From Rhizoclosmatium globosum (Eukaryota > Chytridiomycota > Chytridiomycetes > Chytridiales > Chytriomycetaceae): a DNA stretch of 64,000 bases. Position numbers and translations under genes: made by a program. Shown here in pieces: positions 34,914 through 44,987 of the stretch (its first letter is position 1; each line of letters starts with the position of its first letter). The notes under the pieces were generated by a model that did no database searches, was not told the origin of the DNA, and saw only the letters and a program-made list of their open reading frames with translations. The stretch lies in assembly GCA_002104985.1 (NCBI GenBank), contig MCGO01000100.1, positions 62,001-126,000 on the forward strand, given 5' to 3'.

Positions 34914-36440
34914 ATGCAATATCATGAAGAAATAGTAAACCTATTGAATACGTCAGATTATTTTCTGCAATCTGTTTATCATCTGCAGAAAATGTGGGGA
35001 GCTTCACAGGAACAGCATGGGAGTTCCCAACCACGACTCAGTAATACTCTCTCTATTGGCCCTCAGTCTGGATCTGCAACACCGCGACGACTCTCTTTCG
35101 ACGGTCGTTTGATGCAGTTTCGATCCAGCTCTGCACTAAACAGACCCTCCGTTGTAAGCTGAACACTTTAGTCCTACCATCCTCTCAAACTAAATTCACG
35201 AATCAAAACCTTCCAGACTCCATCAACTGGCTCTGAAGCGCGTGAAATGATTCAGGTATAGGTCCTATGTCAACCTGTCATTGTATTCCTGACAAACACA
35301 CCACCAAAGATGGCCTTCCAAGAAGACACCATGAGTTTATGCGAGGGAACGAAACTCAGTACATCAACTAGCATGCTTCGGAAAGCGAGTGGACAAATGG
35401 AAGATGAATCAATGCAAGGACTCCTTAATCCTGCTTCCGGGCATAAAGCGCGTTTACGCCGATTTGAAGGAATGGATAGCCAGTTTGGCGGAGATGGGGG
35501 TCGGTTCGTTGATAATCGCCATTATGATTTCAAGTTCAATGTTAGTGTGGTTGGAGCCAAAGGTGAGAGACTCTTGTTCAATGCATTAAATTTAGTAATC
35601 AATTTTGTAGGAACGGGAAAAAGGACAATGGTCATCAAAGAGTGTGGTAGATGTGTTCGTTATTTTGCACTGTTTTTAATTGCGTCAACTCAGAAACACA
35701 CGACAAGGATTCATTCGATGAAGGAAGGCGAACAATTAATTGGGGCCACTCTGTCGAATTCAAAGATAAAACTTATATTCTGCGTGAAAAGCTCGTCAGA
35801 GTAGAATACTGGATCGCCAATACTGGGGAGGACTTATTGTCTCCAACAGCGAAACTCTTGTCCGGCTGTGCTGCAACATTGTTCGTATACGACAGTTGAG
35901 TATCTATCTCTATCAAGGACGAAATATCTGAAAGCCTTAGGAAGTTAACAGCCGTCGTTCATTCCTGGAGGTGTTAAAATGGTTGAACGAAATGAACAAG
36001 AATCCAAACCAGGGACAAAGTTACAAACCGATTAAAGTATTAATTGCAAACTGCCTTGATTCGCGGAAGCTGAGAGCCATTAGTAAAGATGAAGGGAAAT
36101 CGTTTGCCACGAAGCACAACATGTTTTACCATGAATGCAGGTTCGTGATTTGTGACATAAGAATTAAGAGTTCATGCTTTCCTTTAGTTCAAATGATCGC
36201 AAAACCTTCAAGAAGGTGTACCACACGATCCTTCGACTTGTTATGGATCCAATCCTAGATCTCGCTGAAGACAAGATCGATGGGGTAAAACCTGATGCAA
36301 ACATTCCCGCTTATGCCATTACAAATGGATTTGTCCGTACGCGTATGGAGGTTTCTTATGCCGAGAAGGTTCGACACTCTCAAGCAGTTGAGGAAATGGA
36401 GAAGAATGATAATCTCACTGAGGTTGTGGACTGGTTATAA
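34914..36440 (+). CDS. Small-GTPase-like protein with degenerate motifs
   Basis: Multi-exon gene with a Ras/Rab-like core. An N-terminal helical and Ser-rich part (MQYHEEIVNLLNTSDYFLQS, ATPRRLSFDGRLMQFRSSSA) is followed by FKFNVSVVGAKG spliced to TGKRTMVIKE, giving a P-loop GAKGTGKR. Later pieces fit the rest of the fold: SGCAATLFVYD, SRRSFLEVLKWLNEMN, VLIANCLDSRKLRAISKDEG (where NKxD is expected) and FATKHNMFYHECSSNDRKTF. The G3 DxxG motif is not recognisable and the G4 motif is altered, so nucleotide binding may be weak. A C-terminal extension of about 80 residues ends TEVVDWL. The particular subfamily is not clear. Confidence 0.62.
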
Positions 36441-36521
36441 AAGCTAGAAACACCTTCAATTTATTCATAAAAGGTGTCGAGAATATAATTAAAGCGCGAT
36501 AGAACAAATGAGTCTACTGCT

Positions 36522-37212
36522 TTAGAGCTTGGCCTTTGGAGCCTTGGCAGACTTGAGGACAGTGTCGAGCTTAGTAGCCAAGCCAATGTTTCCCTTGACC
36601 TACAAAGGAATGTGTTATCAGAATGGATGTTCAGAAAATGGAAGGGAGTAAGTAGATCGGACAAAACGGCACTTCTTGTCCAACGACCGCCCGTCATATC
36701 TTCACATGAGCTATTACACAGATTACTTTTTCAGGTACTGACAACTGAAGTACAAACCCCCCATGTGCTCAAAAACTACCCGTGTCCAAGCAAACAATGT
36801 AGATTGCAAATCCCAACAACCAAGAGCAAGTAAAAACAGCAAACCTCACCTTCAACTTTCCGCTCATGAAAGCCTTCTGGCCATTCACTTTACCAGCAGC
36901 CAAATCCACAAACGTGTCGTCGCTCAAGCTAACAGTGATGTCAGCCTTGCCCTCAGCACCGAGCAACACGTCTCCCTTGTCCTTGAGGTCAATGGTCCAT
37001 GTGGTTTCCTTGCCCTCAGCGTTCTTGACGACGAGGTGGAAGATTCCCTTCACTTTCTTGATGTTGTCGGCCTTGGTGGCTGGGTCCGCGAGGGAGGCTT
37101 TGAGGGCGGTGAAGAGAGCAGAGGATTTGTAACCGTCAACAGCAACCTGTGTGGAGGAAGGTGGACGTGGTTAATGGTGTGTGTGTGTGTGTGTGTGGCG
37201 CGTCCAAACCAT
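36522..37212 (-). CDS. SCP2-domain sterol/lipid carrier
   Basis: Small lipid-transfer protein consisting of one SCP2 domain. The best start is an ATG at 37,212 directly followed by an intron (GTTTGG...CCACACAG) that contains a (GT)n tract. The next exon begins in phase 0 with VAVDGYKSSALFTALKASLA. It continues KKVKGIFHLVVKNAEGKETT, WTIDLKDKGDVLLGAEGKAD, ITVSLSDDTFVDLAAGKVNG and QKAFMSGKLK. A last exon gives VKGNIGLATKLDTVLKSAKA and PKAKL. The SGKLKVKGN-A-KL ending is typical. The C-terminal AKL/PKAKL could be a peroxisomal PTS1 signal. Confidence 0.88.
37177..37197 (+). repeat. (GT)n microsatellite
   Basis: An uninterrupted run of about ten GT units inside the first intron of the SCP2 gene. 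Confidence 0.9.
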
Positions 37213-37596
37213 TTTTTGAGGAGTTTTCTTCGTGATTGTTGGAAGCCTTTAGCGGAACTCATGGGATTCTTGGATACGAAATTCAGAGAATTAATTGATT
37301 TGCCTTCAATATCTGCTTTATCTGGGGATGCAATGAAGTATGTTCCTTTCCAGACTCCAGCTCACATTCCCTCCAAGCCAACATTCCCCGACTCGACTAT
37401 TCACAGTTTTGTAAGCTGTTAACTCTGCAATAAACTACCCGCGAAGAGACATAAGTGACCCTATATTTTATTACACACTGAGCCAGAAAAGACCCAAATG
37501 AAATCAACACCCCACATCATCTGCAAGCAAAAACGCATAAACATTATGAAATCCTTCTAATCAAGCCATAAAAATCCTGGAACGTGGTTGGAAACT
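37213..37596. other. Intergenic region, 384 bp
   Basis: Between the SCP2 start and the SEC61 beta stop, both minus strand. Holds the SCP2 promoter and the SEC61 beta 3' end. No further gene seen. Confidence 0.35.
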
Positions 37597-38388
37597 TTAC
37601 ACTCTGGTGTACTTTCCAATGAGGTGGAGGATGAAGACGGCAGCAATGAAAGTCAGGGAACCGACAAGAACAACGACAGGGTCGCTAAAATAAAGTCATA
37701 TGTTAGATATTCAACTCGACGAATAATATAGAGTGGAAAGGAAGCAAAAGGTACTGAAATAGGTGGCATCATTTCTCCCACCACCTTTCAGTCAGTGGTT
37801 GGCGCTCCGTATCTCTTCGCGCTAGAGGAGGCAGCAGTCCAGGTCTTCGTAAGAGATCCGGTTGGTCCCTTCCTCAATTTTCCCTTTCGTTGATTCATAA
37901 CAGCTTCCACACCCAATATGTCAGAGAGCAAGAGACAAGTTTTGCTCATTACAGTCTTCCTTCCAATTTCCAAATTGAAAGTTGATCCAGATGTTGCTGG
38001 CATGGATGACGGGGATGACGGCGAAAAAGAGCATGTTCACGAGTAGAAGATTCGAAGGCCTCTCCGCAGTGAATGGAGTTGTTTTCTTTTCTATAAGGAA
38101 AATACGCACACTTTGATTCCAGGAGCATCGTCAGTGTACATCTTCATCATACCACCTGGACCTGGGGAAGGACGGCCTGGGGCAGCCTTTGAGGCAGGTC
38201 CAGAGGAGGAGTTTGTGGCCTTGCGTCTCATACCGGCTGCAGTCAATTTAGCTTCGTTGTCGGCCTGGATATGAGGTGTCGAGTTAGCACTAGGTACTTA
38301 TTGTGTGTTGATGGACAGCAGGTTGAGAGGTGAACCGTGGATTGAAAGGCGACAGAGGCCCCTTGGTGGCCACGTTGCATGCCTCCAT
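37597..38388 (-). CDS. SEC61B: SEC61 beta subunit
   Basis: Tail-anchored subunit of the ER protein-conducting channel. The central exon (38,264-38,110) encodes ADNEAKLTAAGMRRKATNSS and GRPSPGPGGMMKMYTDDAPG ending IKV. A 425-nt intron leads to the last exon, DPVVVLVGSLTFIAAVFILH with LIGKYTRV. The PGxxG-MxK-YTDDAPGIKV-PVxVL pattern and the single C-terminal helix are diagnostic. The first exon is less certain: ATG at 38,388 (MEACN) joins in phase 0. The long intron is unusual here and could host something, though I find no clear snoRNA boxes. Confidence 0.88.
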
Positions 38389-38544
38389 CACGTGGTTGAG
38401 TAGGTAGTCATGGCAGTCTCAGAGGCAGGGAAAGGAGGGCAGTGGGGGAGGGAAACACTGCACCATTTGATGGATTGTGATTTTGTGATTGGTTCGCTCC
38501 TCGTTTTTCTCATTCAGGCCCAACCAAAAAGCAAACAAAGCAAT

Positions 38545-40344
38545 ATGCAAGGCGGCGACTTCTCAGCACCCGTGACAGTCTCAGCCGTTCGATTCGAAGG
38601 AATTTCGGCGACCAAGGACGGCTTACTCAGCCGCCACGCCGCGCCGCTCTTTGCGCTGCCGCGGGACACGCCCTTTGGCCACGTGGCCGCCCAAGCCCAC
38701 GAGGCCGCCGCGAAACTGCACCAGCTCGGCGTGTTTAAGACGGTCGATGTCGTGCTTGATTCGGATGCTCCCGGCGAGGTGGCCGTTGTCTTCCATGTGA
38801 AGGAGGTCTCGAGACTCTATGCAAAGACTGGAACAGAAATTGGAAACAACGAAGGAAACATGGTGTGTACTTGCGTGTTTGTGTGGGTGGTGCGCGTGCA
38901 TTCGTAGTTGACTGATCGCTGCATCTTGGTTAGTTTGCGAACCTCAAGATCAGAAATGCTTTGGGGAATGCTGAAACCCTTGAAGCTACTGTCAACTACG
39001 GTGTAGAGACTTCTGAACCATTGACGGAAAACAAGCCCTTCCAGTCTCAACTCGGATCGTCTTTCTCGGTATGTTTACCACTTTAACCTCCTCTATTCAC
39101 TCAACCTGTATCTAGGTCCTCTTCTCGAAACCATACGATGCTGACCCGAACAAGTTGATTCTCTTGAATGCGTTCAAGCAGTCAAAGGGTCACAATTTAT
39201 ATTCTTCATATTCTGAGCAGAATTCTGGTCTGTCTGCAAAGTTCAAGGTGCGTTATTCGAGATAGAAAGTTACTAGATGTCAAGGATGAATCGAATGCGG
39301 TAGAAAATAGCCCCCGGAGTCAGCCAACTCAAATACGGGAAATATTTGTCAATTACAGATGATATGAGAAAGGAGAAGAGTGGCAGTTCTCTCCTTTCCT
39401 CTGTACCTGCATTCCTTTTAACCAACTCACTTTTAGACACTCGACACTTACGTTGGTGCTATCCACGAAATGGGATACGAATCAACTTGGCGTCGACTCT
39501 TTGATCTTGGCAGCGTTGCATCCATGACGTACGTTACAAAAAATTCCACTACCAGAATCTAACCCTCTTTCGGAATCGACAGTATCCGAAAAGATGCAGG
39601 CCACTCTCTCAAATCGGCACTCACCTACCTCGGAACCCTCGACCGCCGTGACGACAACCTCCTTCCTACCCGAGGATACTACATCAAAACCCACCTCGAA
39701 GCCGCAGGTCTTGGTGGCGACGTGCGTCACATCAAGACTGAGTCCGAGGCACAAGTTCACATCCCTATCGCTGATTCTGGATTTTCATTCTCATCGTCAC
39801 TCCGTTCTGGACTTTTGTACCCACTCTTTGGCACTGCTACTCGTGTGAATGATCGGTTCTTGTTGGGTGGTTCTGGTAACGTGCGAGGATTCACGCATAA
39901 CGGTATTGGACCAAAGGATGGAAATGATGTTGTAGGAGGAGATTCTTCTTGGCTGGAGGATTGAGTTTGTTTACGCCGTTGCCTTGGTTGCGAGAGTATC
40001 CAATCAAGGGTCACTTGTTTGCGAATGCAGGAAACTTGGTCAAGTTGGATGGTGAGTTGACAGTTGCCTTTTTTGTGTTTTCCCCCGCTCAAATATTCTC
40101 TCAGATGCCAAGGACTTGAGTGTTGCTTCCAAGAAACTGTTGAGTGGATTCAGCTCAGCTGTTGGTCTAGGTCTTGCAGTTCGTTTCAGCATTTTGAGGT
40201 TGGAAATCAACTACTGTTTGCCAATCAGCGTCACATCAACAGATGGTGTCAAGCCTGGGTTGCAGTTCGGTGCTGTAAGTAACATACGGATTTATCGTGT
40301 CATTTTCTAACATATATTCTTCTTAGGGACTTCACTTTGCTTAA
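38545..40344 (+). CDS. SAM50: Mitochondrial outer membrane beta-barrel SAM50
   Basis: Core of the sorting and assembly machinery that inserts beta-barrel proteins. The N-terminal POTRA-like part (VTVSAVRFEGISATKDGLLS, KLHQLGVFKTVDVVLDSD) precedes the Omp85 barrel. Barrel strands include NALGNAETLEATVNYGVETS, QLGSSFSVLFSKPYDADPN, DRRDDNLLPTRGYYIKTHLE and DRFLLGGSGNVRGFTHNGIG (family VRGF/I loop). The C-terminal strands are KKLLSGFSSAVGLGLAVRFS, RLEINYCLPISVTSTDGVKP and a final GLHFA. The frame breaks at 39,951-39,952: one extra G would give SSWAGGLSLFTPLPWL, the family sequence, so I treat it as an assembly slip. About seven short introns. Confidence 0.9.
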
Positions 40345-40432
40345 ACTTACTTTATGGAAGAGAGTTTCCAACATTTTATTAAAGTCTCCTTTGCCAATAG
40401 TTCTTATTAGTTTAACGACGCCATTACTTCCT

Positions 40433-42051
40433 TCAGCTGTCAGTCCTAGCTTTTCCATCTGCCTTGATCTTTTCGATAAGTTGCTGCATCCGGTTCTAGT
40501 TTCCATCGCGTTCTGAGCCTGAATGAAGGAAATACTCAGTTGATATTGAGTGTCATTGTGTAGTAGGGAAACAAACCTGACGTATTTTAGAACGCTCCAA
40601 AATTGCATCAACAGTCGACTTGAAAGGCTCCAAGTCGACTTTGATGTCAGTAATATCACGGCTTACTCGTCAAGTTGCTCAACAGGACTCAAGGGGCTAT
40701 CTTTTCCAATTTACCATCCTCGAACTTCCACCTCTAGTCTCGTTCTTGTCGCTTTCTTCTTCCATGCTAGCATCGCTTATTTCTTCAACCTCGACAGTGC
40801 GGGACCACGAGAACGCTTCAACACGTTCCTCGCTAAATCAACTCAAAGTTAGTTAAAAGGTTTTAGTTGAGTATGAAAACTCTACTCATTCCCCAAGACA
40901 TTTTGGCCAATCTCGTCTCCTCCTTGGTAACATCCACTTCATCCAGCACCTCAAGGTTCTTGAGACCATATATCAGTTGCAAACGATAGTCTGGTGCTGA
41001 TGCGCAAGGGTTTTCTGCAAGAATCACATTCTCAAGGGATTGGGGGAACGATTCTAACGTAAGTAAAAGTAAATATTAGATGATACCCGTTTGACAACAA
41101 AAGTTTCACACACCAATTTCAACAATGTTGACCAAGTTCCCACTCAAATCAATCATCTTCAGCTCCTTCAACCCGAAATTCCTTCAACCTTAGAAACAAA
41201 ATTGCTTGCGAGACAGAGAATTCGGAGATTCACAAGACTCGCGAGTGGCTTAAGAGAGGAAATGGAGTTATGTTGAAGGTGAAGGTGCGTGATTGAAGTG
41301 TATGTTGAAATTCCGGAAAGACATTCAATTCGAGAGCGATCGAGACGGATATGTGTTGCTGTTTTGAGGAGATGCGCGCACTCTGTTGGGGTCATGTCAA
41401 GGGGTGTTGGATTTTTTTCGATACAAGGAGGGCAAGGTCCACTTGGCCTGTACAGATGTGTATTAATGATTTTGAAAGTAAAGTCATGTGCGGTTATAGT
41501 TACCAGGGACGTGTTCAGGAATGACAACCTTTTCAGGGTTTGTCAGAATACTTGTGGGTGATGGTTTCTTGACACCAATTCGCGCTGAAGGAAGGGTAGC
41601 TGATGCAGACTTTTGAATTGTACTTGAGGTTGTTCCAAGGCGCGAGGAGGTGGTTGAGGAAGCTGGCTTTGATGAGATGGTTGAGGTTGGGCGGGATACA
41701 ACCGAGTCGCGTTTTATTGAGTTGATAGAAGCAGCATTGGAACCAGAGATAGAGAAGAAGGAGTCTTTGTGAGTTTAGGAGGCAGGCCTGACACTCTCTG
41801 TTGGGTAGTTGCTGGTGCTGATTGAAGTTTGGTGGAAGTAGGGGTTTGTTTTGTTGAGATTGGATTCTTTCTGGTGGCTGATTGATCGATGGAATAAAAG
41901 ATGGTTGTTTTGAGATTGGTTTCGTAGGGACGCGTGAACTGGCGGTAGTTGGTGTTAATGTCTTGACAGCTGGTTTGACACCAGCACCAGATTCAGGTGT
42001 GCTCTTGGATCTCAGAGTCGCTGCAGCAGGAGGAGCACTGCTTCTCAGCAT
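40433..42051 (-). CDS. LRRC46-like leucine-rich repeat protein (several frame breaks)
   Basis: An axoneme-type LRR protein. A Ser/Thr/Pro-rich N-terminus of roughly 190 residues (MLRSSAPPAAATLRSKSTPE to NPEKVVIPEHVP) is followed by LRRs: TATHIRLDRSRIECLSGIST, SITHLHLQHNSISSLKPLAS, VNLRILCLASNFVSKVEGIS and LKELKMIDLSGN. The cap ESFPQSLENVILAENPCASA and YRLQLIYGLKNLEVLDEVDV comes next. The C-terminus is coiled coil (VSRDITDIKVDLEPFKSTVD; NRMQQLIEKIKADGKARTDS). Repeat number and the RLDR start resemble LRRC46, a sperm-flagellum protein. Reading through needs single-base corrections near 40,666, 40,693-40,696 and 41,743, and perhaps two more. It is either a casualty of homopolymer errors or a pseudogene. 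Confidence 0.68.
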
Positions 42052-42093
42052 GACGATAATACTTTCTTATTTATTCGATAATTTGACAATTCA

Positions 42094-42681
42094 TCACTTT
42101 TTCCCAAACAACCCCTTGACTTTACCCAAAACACCCTTCTTTTCATCCTTCTTCACATCCGCGAATTCAGCATCTTCAATAGAATCTTTTCCACTTGCCG
42201 CAACCGGAGCAGGTCCACTTCCTCCCCCCAGGAGTGCACCCATCAAACCTCCCTGACCTCCCATTCCACTTCGAACAGCTTCATCATCGAGAACGCCAAG
42301 CTCCTTCAGCCGTTTCACAACTTCAGAAATGAGCCCGCTGATCTCGCGATCCATTGCAATCTTCATCAAGTCGGAAATCGCAGGTTGCTTTGTTGGGTTA
42401 CGTGGATCAATGATACCCTTGGCTGTGAGTTTGAGAGATAGAGATGTGCACAAGGTTGTGAGTTGAGTGTCGCGCTGGATGGCGAGGAAGATCTTTTGGG
42501 CGGCGGCTGCAAGCTTGGGGTCCATGTTGTTCAATGGGTTACCTCCGTTTGGTGGTGGAGGTGGGGCAGAAGCATAGGTGCGGATGAGGTATGGTCTTTG
42601 AATAGATGCGATTGCAGGAGTTGCAATGGGACGGAAGGTACGTGGCAGTTGGCGGAGGAGTGGAGCCAATCGAGGAAACAT
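42094..42681 (-). CDS. Probable mitochondrial protein, unknown function
   Basis: Single-exon gene of 195 residues. The N-terminus [20 protein letters not shown] is an arginine-rich amphipathic presequence, and cleavage before ASAPPPPP is plausible. The body is helical ([40 protein letters not shown] with [13 protein letters not shown]). A Gly-rich stretch and a Lys-rich end ([14 protein letters not shown]) follow. I do not recognise the family. Its ATG is 61 bp downstream of the RPF1 stop on the same strand. Confidence 0.7.
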   Translation of the reverse strand: MFPRLAPLLRQLPRTFRPIATPAIASIQRPYLIRTYASAPPPPPNGGNPLNNMDPKLAAAAQKIFLAIQRDTQLTTLCTSLSLKLTAKGIIDPRNPTKQPAISDLMKIAMDREISGLISEVVKRLKELGVLDDEAVRSGMGGQGGLMGALLGGGSGPAPVAASGKDSIEDAEFADVKKDEKKGVLGKVKGLFGKK

Positions 42682-42742
42682 CTTTTGTTGGAACTTCTTT
42701 TGCACTTTCTTTTCTTCTTTATTGGATTTATAAACGATAAGC

Positions 42743-43884
42743 TTACAAAAAGAACCTTCTGCGGGAAGTCTCCATCTCAGGCTGAACGAGTAAAGGTTAA
42801 TGATGGATTCTAATCGAAGGAAAATGCAACAAACCTTGAACATCCATTCATAATCTCCATACTTGGTATCAAACGTTCCTTTTTGCAGCCATTTCAGTTT
42901 GAGAGTAAAACGTGGGCCCAACTCTTGCAAATCACAACGCTTTCCATCTTTGAAAATATATCTACATGAATTGTTAGATAAACCCAAATTCAGAAGGGAA
43001 ATAACCTATGGCGTCTGAAGAAAATGAAATCACGTTGGTTGTGGAATGTAGCGACCTGTCGTCCCTTGAATTCAGGGACATGAGGAAAGAGGGAAGCAAA
43101 CATGCGACCAATTGTGTGTCCCAATCGCGTGTTGAAGTTGTTGAGGATAAGTTCTGGTTTATGCGCGTATGCAACACCGTGTCCTCGAATTTCCTTGTTC
43201 AATTTGATGGACGAGAGTTTGAAATGTGCAGTTGGACCATTTGGAAGGTGAATGATTGTGATTGCATCTAAATTATGCTTTAGAATCCGCGAGATAAAGT
43301 ATATCGGTACTCACTTGGTGTCTTCTTGTCTTCGTTGATGATAATCAAGTCTGTGTAATCTCTTCCAATCGCCAATTCCACAACCTTCTTCACTTCGAAT
43401 TGTGCTCCGCGCTTCACAAAGTGCGCGTCAGGAAAGATCCCCACAAATTCGTTTGCAAATTCGTAAGTTGCCTATGAATATGATTCAGATGTGAAGGCAA
43501 CTTCGCAAAAGCCCTTACTGGTGTAGCTCTCCTGCTTGTCGTAACCAGAATCTTTGGAGTCGTTCCATTGAAATACGACGCAAACTCGTCCGTTTCCTCG
43601 CTGGTGAAGACCTGTCCATTGTGTCAACATTTGCTGAATGAAGGAATGTAACGTGCCTCCTCATCATCCGCTTCAACAATCGTATCATCTTCTTCTCGAG
43701 TATTTTCAAGAGTTTTGGGTACGTTGGCAGCCAATCGCTCTTCTTTGAGTTCTGGGTTGGCAGCTTCCTCCTTCCTTGTCTTCATTCTTCGCTTCAGCTT
43801 CAATTTCGCCTTCTCCATTCGTAGCTTGTTGGCTACTTCGGAACGTTTGATCTTGTTCTTGATGTCATTTGGATCGACGGGCAT
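42743..43884 (-). CDS. RPF1: Ribosome production factor 1 (Brix-domain RPF1)
   Basis: Nucleolar Brix-domain protein needed for large-subunit rRNA processing. The N-terminus is basic ([40 protein letters not shown]). The Brix domain includes [60 protein letters not shown] and [21 protein letters not shown] spliced exon continues [20 protein letters not shown] and [19 protein letters not shown]. The last exon gives [12 protein letters not shown] and the stop at 42,743. The [10 protein letters not shown] and EM-TSRR-F-L ending separate RPF1 from IMP4 and RPF2. Confidence 0.93.
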
Positions 43885-44216
43885 CTTGAGTGTTGTGTTG
43901 GTTTCGACTGGTTTGCAAAAAGAAAAAACAAAGAGAACTTTCCCAGAATAAATACTATATTTTGAAATAGAGTAGAAGTACGAACCTCGAGATCTTAATG
44001 CGATTTAATAGCGTGTCAAGATCATGGCTATTACGTATTGAATTGAAGACGATTGGGAAGTGAGTTGAACGATCATGTTTGGACCATATTACTGTCGAGT
44101 TCTTTATTTACATTGCAATTTCTGTTAGATTATGACTACGAGTCTCAGAAGTTTGGGCTGTGAATGAATAGGAGCACCAACAGATTTGAAATTCGAATGG
44201 CTCAGACCAACGCCAT
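43885..44216. other. Intergenic region, 332 bp
   Basis: Between the RPF1 start and the Som1-like stop, both minus strand. No gene, RNA or repeat recognised; presumably the RPF1 promoter. Confidence 0.35.
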
Positions 44217-44472
44217 TCAGTACAGGTCGTACTTGAACGTTATTTCTTCTGTAGGTTCTCCTGCGCATCTAGATACCAAGTGTCAGCAGCACTTAAGAGG
44301 AGACCCGAACTCACTGTCGAAACTTTCGTAACAACGGCTTGCAGTTCCAAACAGCCTGGTGTTGCCTCGAAGTCACAACGCCTTCAATGGCTTCCACACT
44401 CTGGCCTTCCGCAAGCCTCATTACTTCACACTGGTATTGTACAATATCTTTCACGGGGCACTTCTGTGACAT
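44217..44472 (-). CDS. Som1-like mitochondrial intermembrane-space protein
   Basis: A small two-exon gene. Exon 1 gives MSQKCPVKDIVQYQCEVMRL and a linker, then WNCKPLLRKFR. The intron (GTGAGT...ATCTAG) joins in phase to QCAGEPTEEITFKYDLY. The cysteine spacing and surrounding residues resemble yeast Som1, partner of the inner membrane peptidase, where NCRLKELVQWECQF and CSPFKRLFEHC occur. An insertion of about 18 residues lies between the second and third cysteines compared with yeast. Homology is judged by eye over a short protein. Confidence 0.55.
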
Positions 44473-44573
44473 TTTATTGATGGTAATGGAAAGTAAACAA
44501 AAAGGAAAGAAGGAGAGAGAATTAACATGAGGAAGTGCTCGATCTACAGACTCCCAAAAAAATGATAAGAAAC

Positions 44574-44933
44574 TCAGTTATCAGTTACATTTTGCATCAC
44601 TCGATATATAATCCCAAAGCTCTTGGACAGAGGATCCTCACTGGTCCTCAATGAAGCACGAAAATATTCAGAGCCACGGATAAACAATTCAGCAGAACTT
44701 TCGCATTCTATAAAGAATAAATGTCGATACACTTTTGAAATTGAGTGGTAAGGCTTTGTCAGAGAATAGTCAGTCAATTGAGGCGAAATAAGTGATAAAG
44801 CATTGGGAGAAAGGAAAGGACATAATTGTTGCAAGGGCGCACAAGTTGGAATCCAAGTATCAACAAGCAAAAGTAAACATACATAACACTAAAACATTTA
44901 GGGAATCAGGGAGGAACACGAAATTCTTACCAT
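44574..44933 (-). CDS. Small unknown protein with a hydrophobic start
   Basis: Predicted from an ATG at 44,933 immediately followed by a 42-nt intron (GTAAGA...TTTTAG). The second exon then runs in phase 0: CYVCLLLLVDTWIPTCAPLQ, LTKPYHSISKVYRHLFFIEC, SSAELFIRGSEYFRASLRTS and a stop after QNVTDN. That makes about 105 residues. The first 20 residues could be a signal peptide. I do not recognise the family. The shared 54-bp start region with the lipoxygenase gene and the clean splice phase support it, but it remains tentative. Confidence 0.45.
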
Positions 44934-44987
44934 CGTTTTAGTGGCTGACGAGTGACCAAAAACTCTCCCCAAAACAATTTAAATCCA
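44934..44987. promoter_or_regulatory. Shared divergent start region, unknown gene/lipoxygenase
   Basis: 54 bp between the proposed start codons. The same tight arrangement as at the other two divergent pairs gives mild support to both start assignments. Confidence 0.3.

Noticed and set aside
36763..37422. 219-codon plus-strand open frame
   Set aside because: Antisense to the SCP2 exons and running through the GT microsatellite. The minus strand gives a complete SCP2 domain.
42094..42987. One continuous 297-codon gene
   Set aside because: The upstream part is the RPF1 C-terminus in the same frame by chance. An intron leads RPF1 to its own stop at 42,743, and the mitochondrial protein starts at its own ATG at 42,681.
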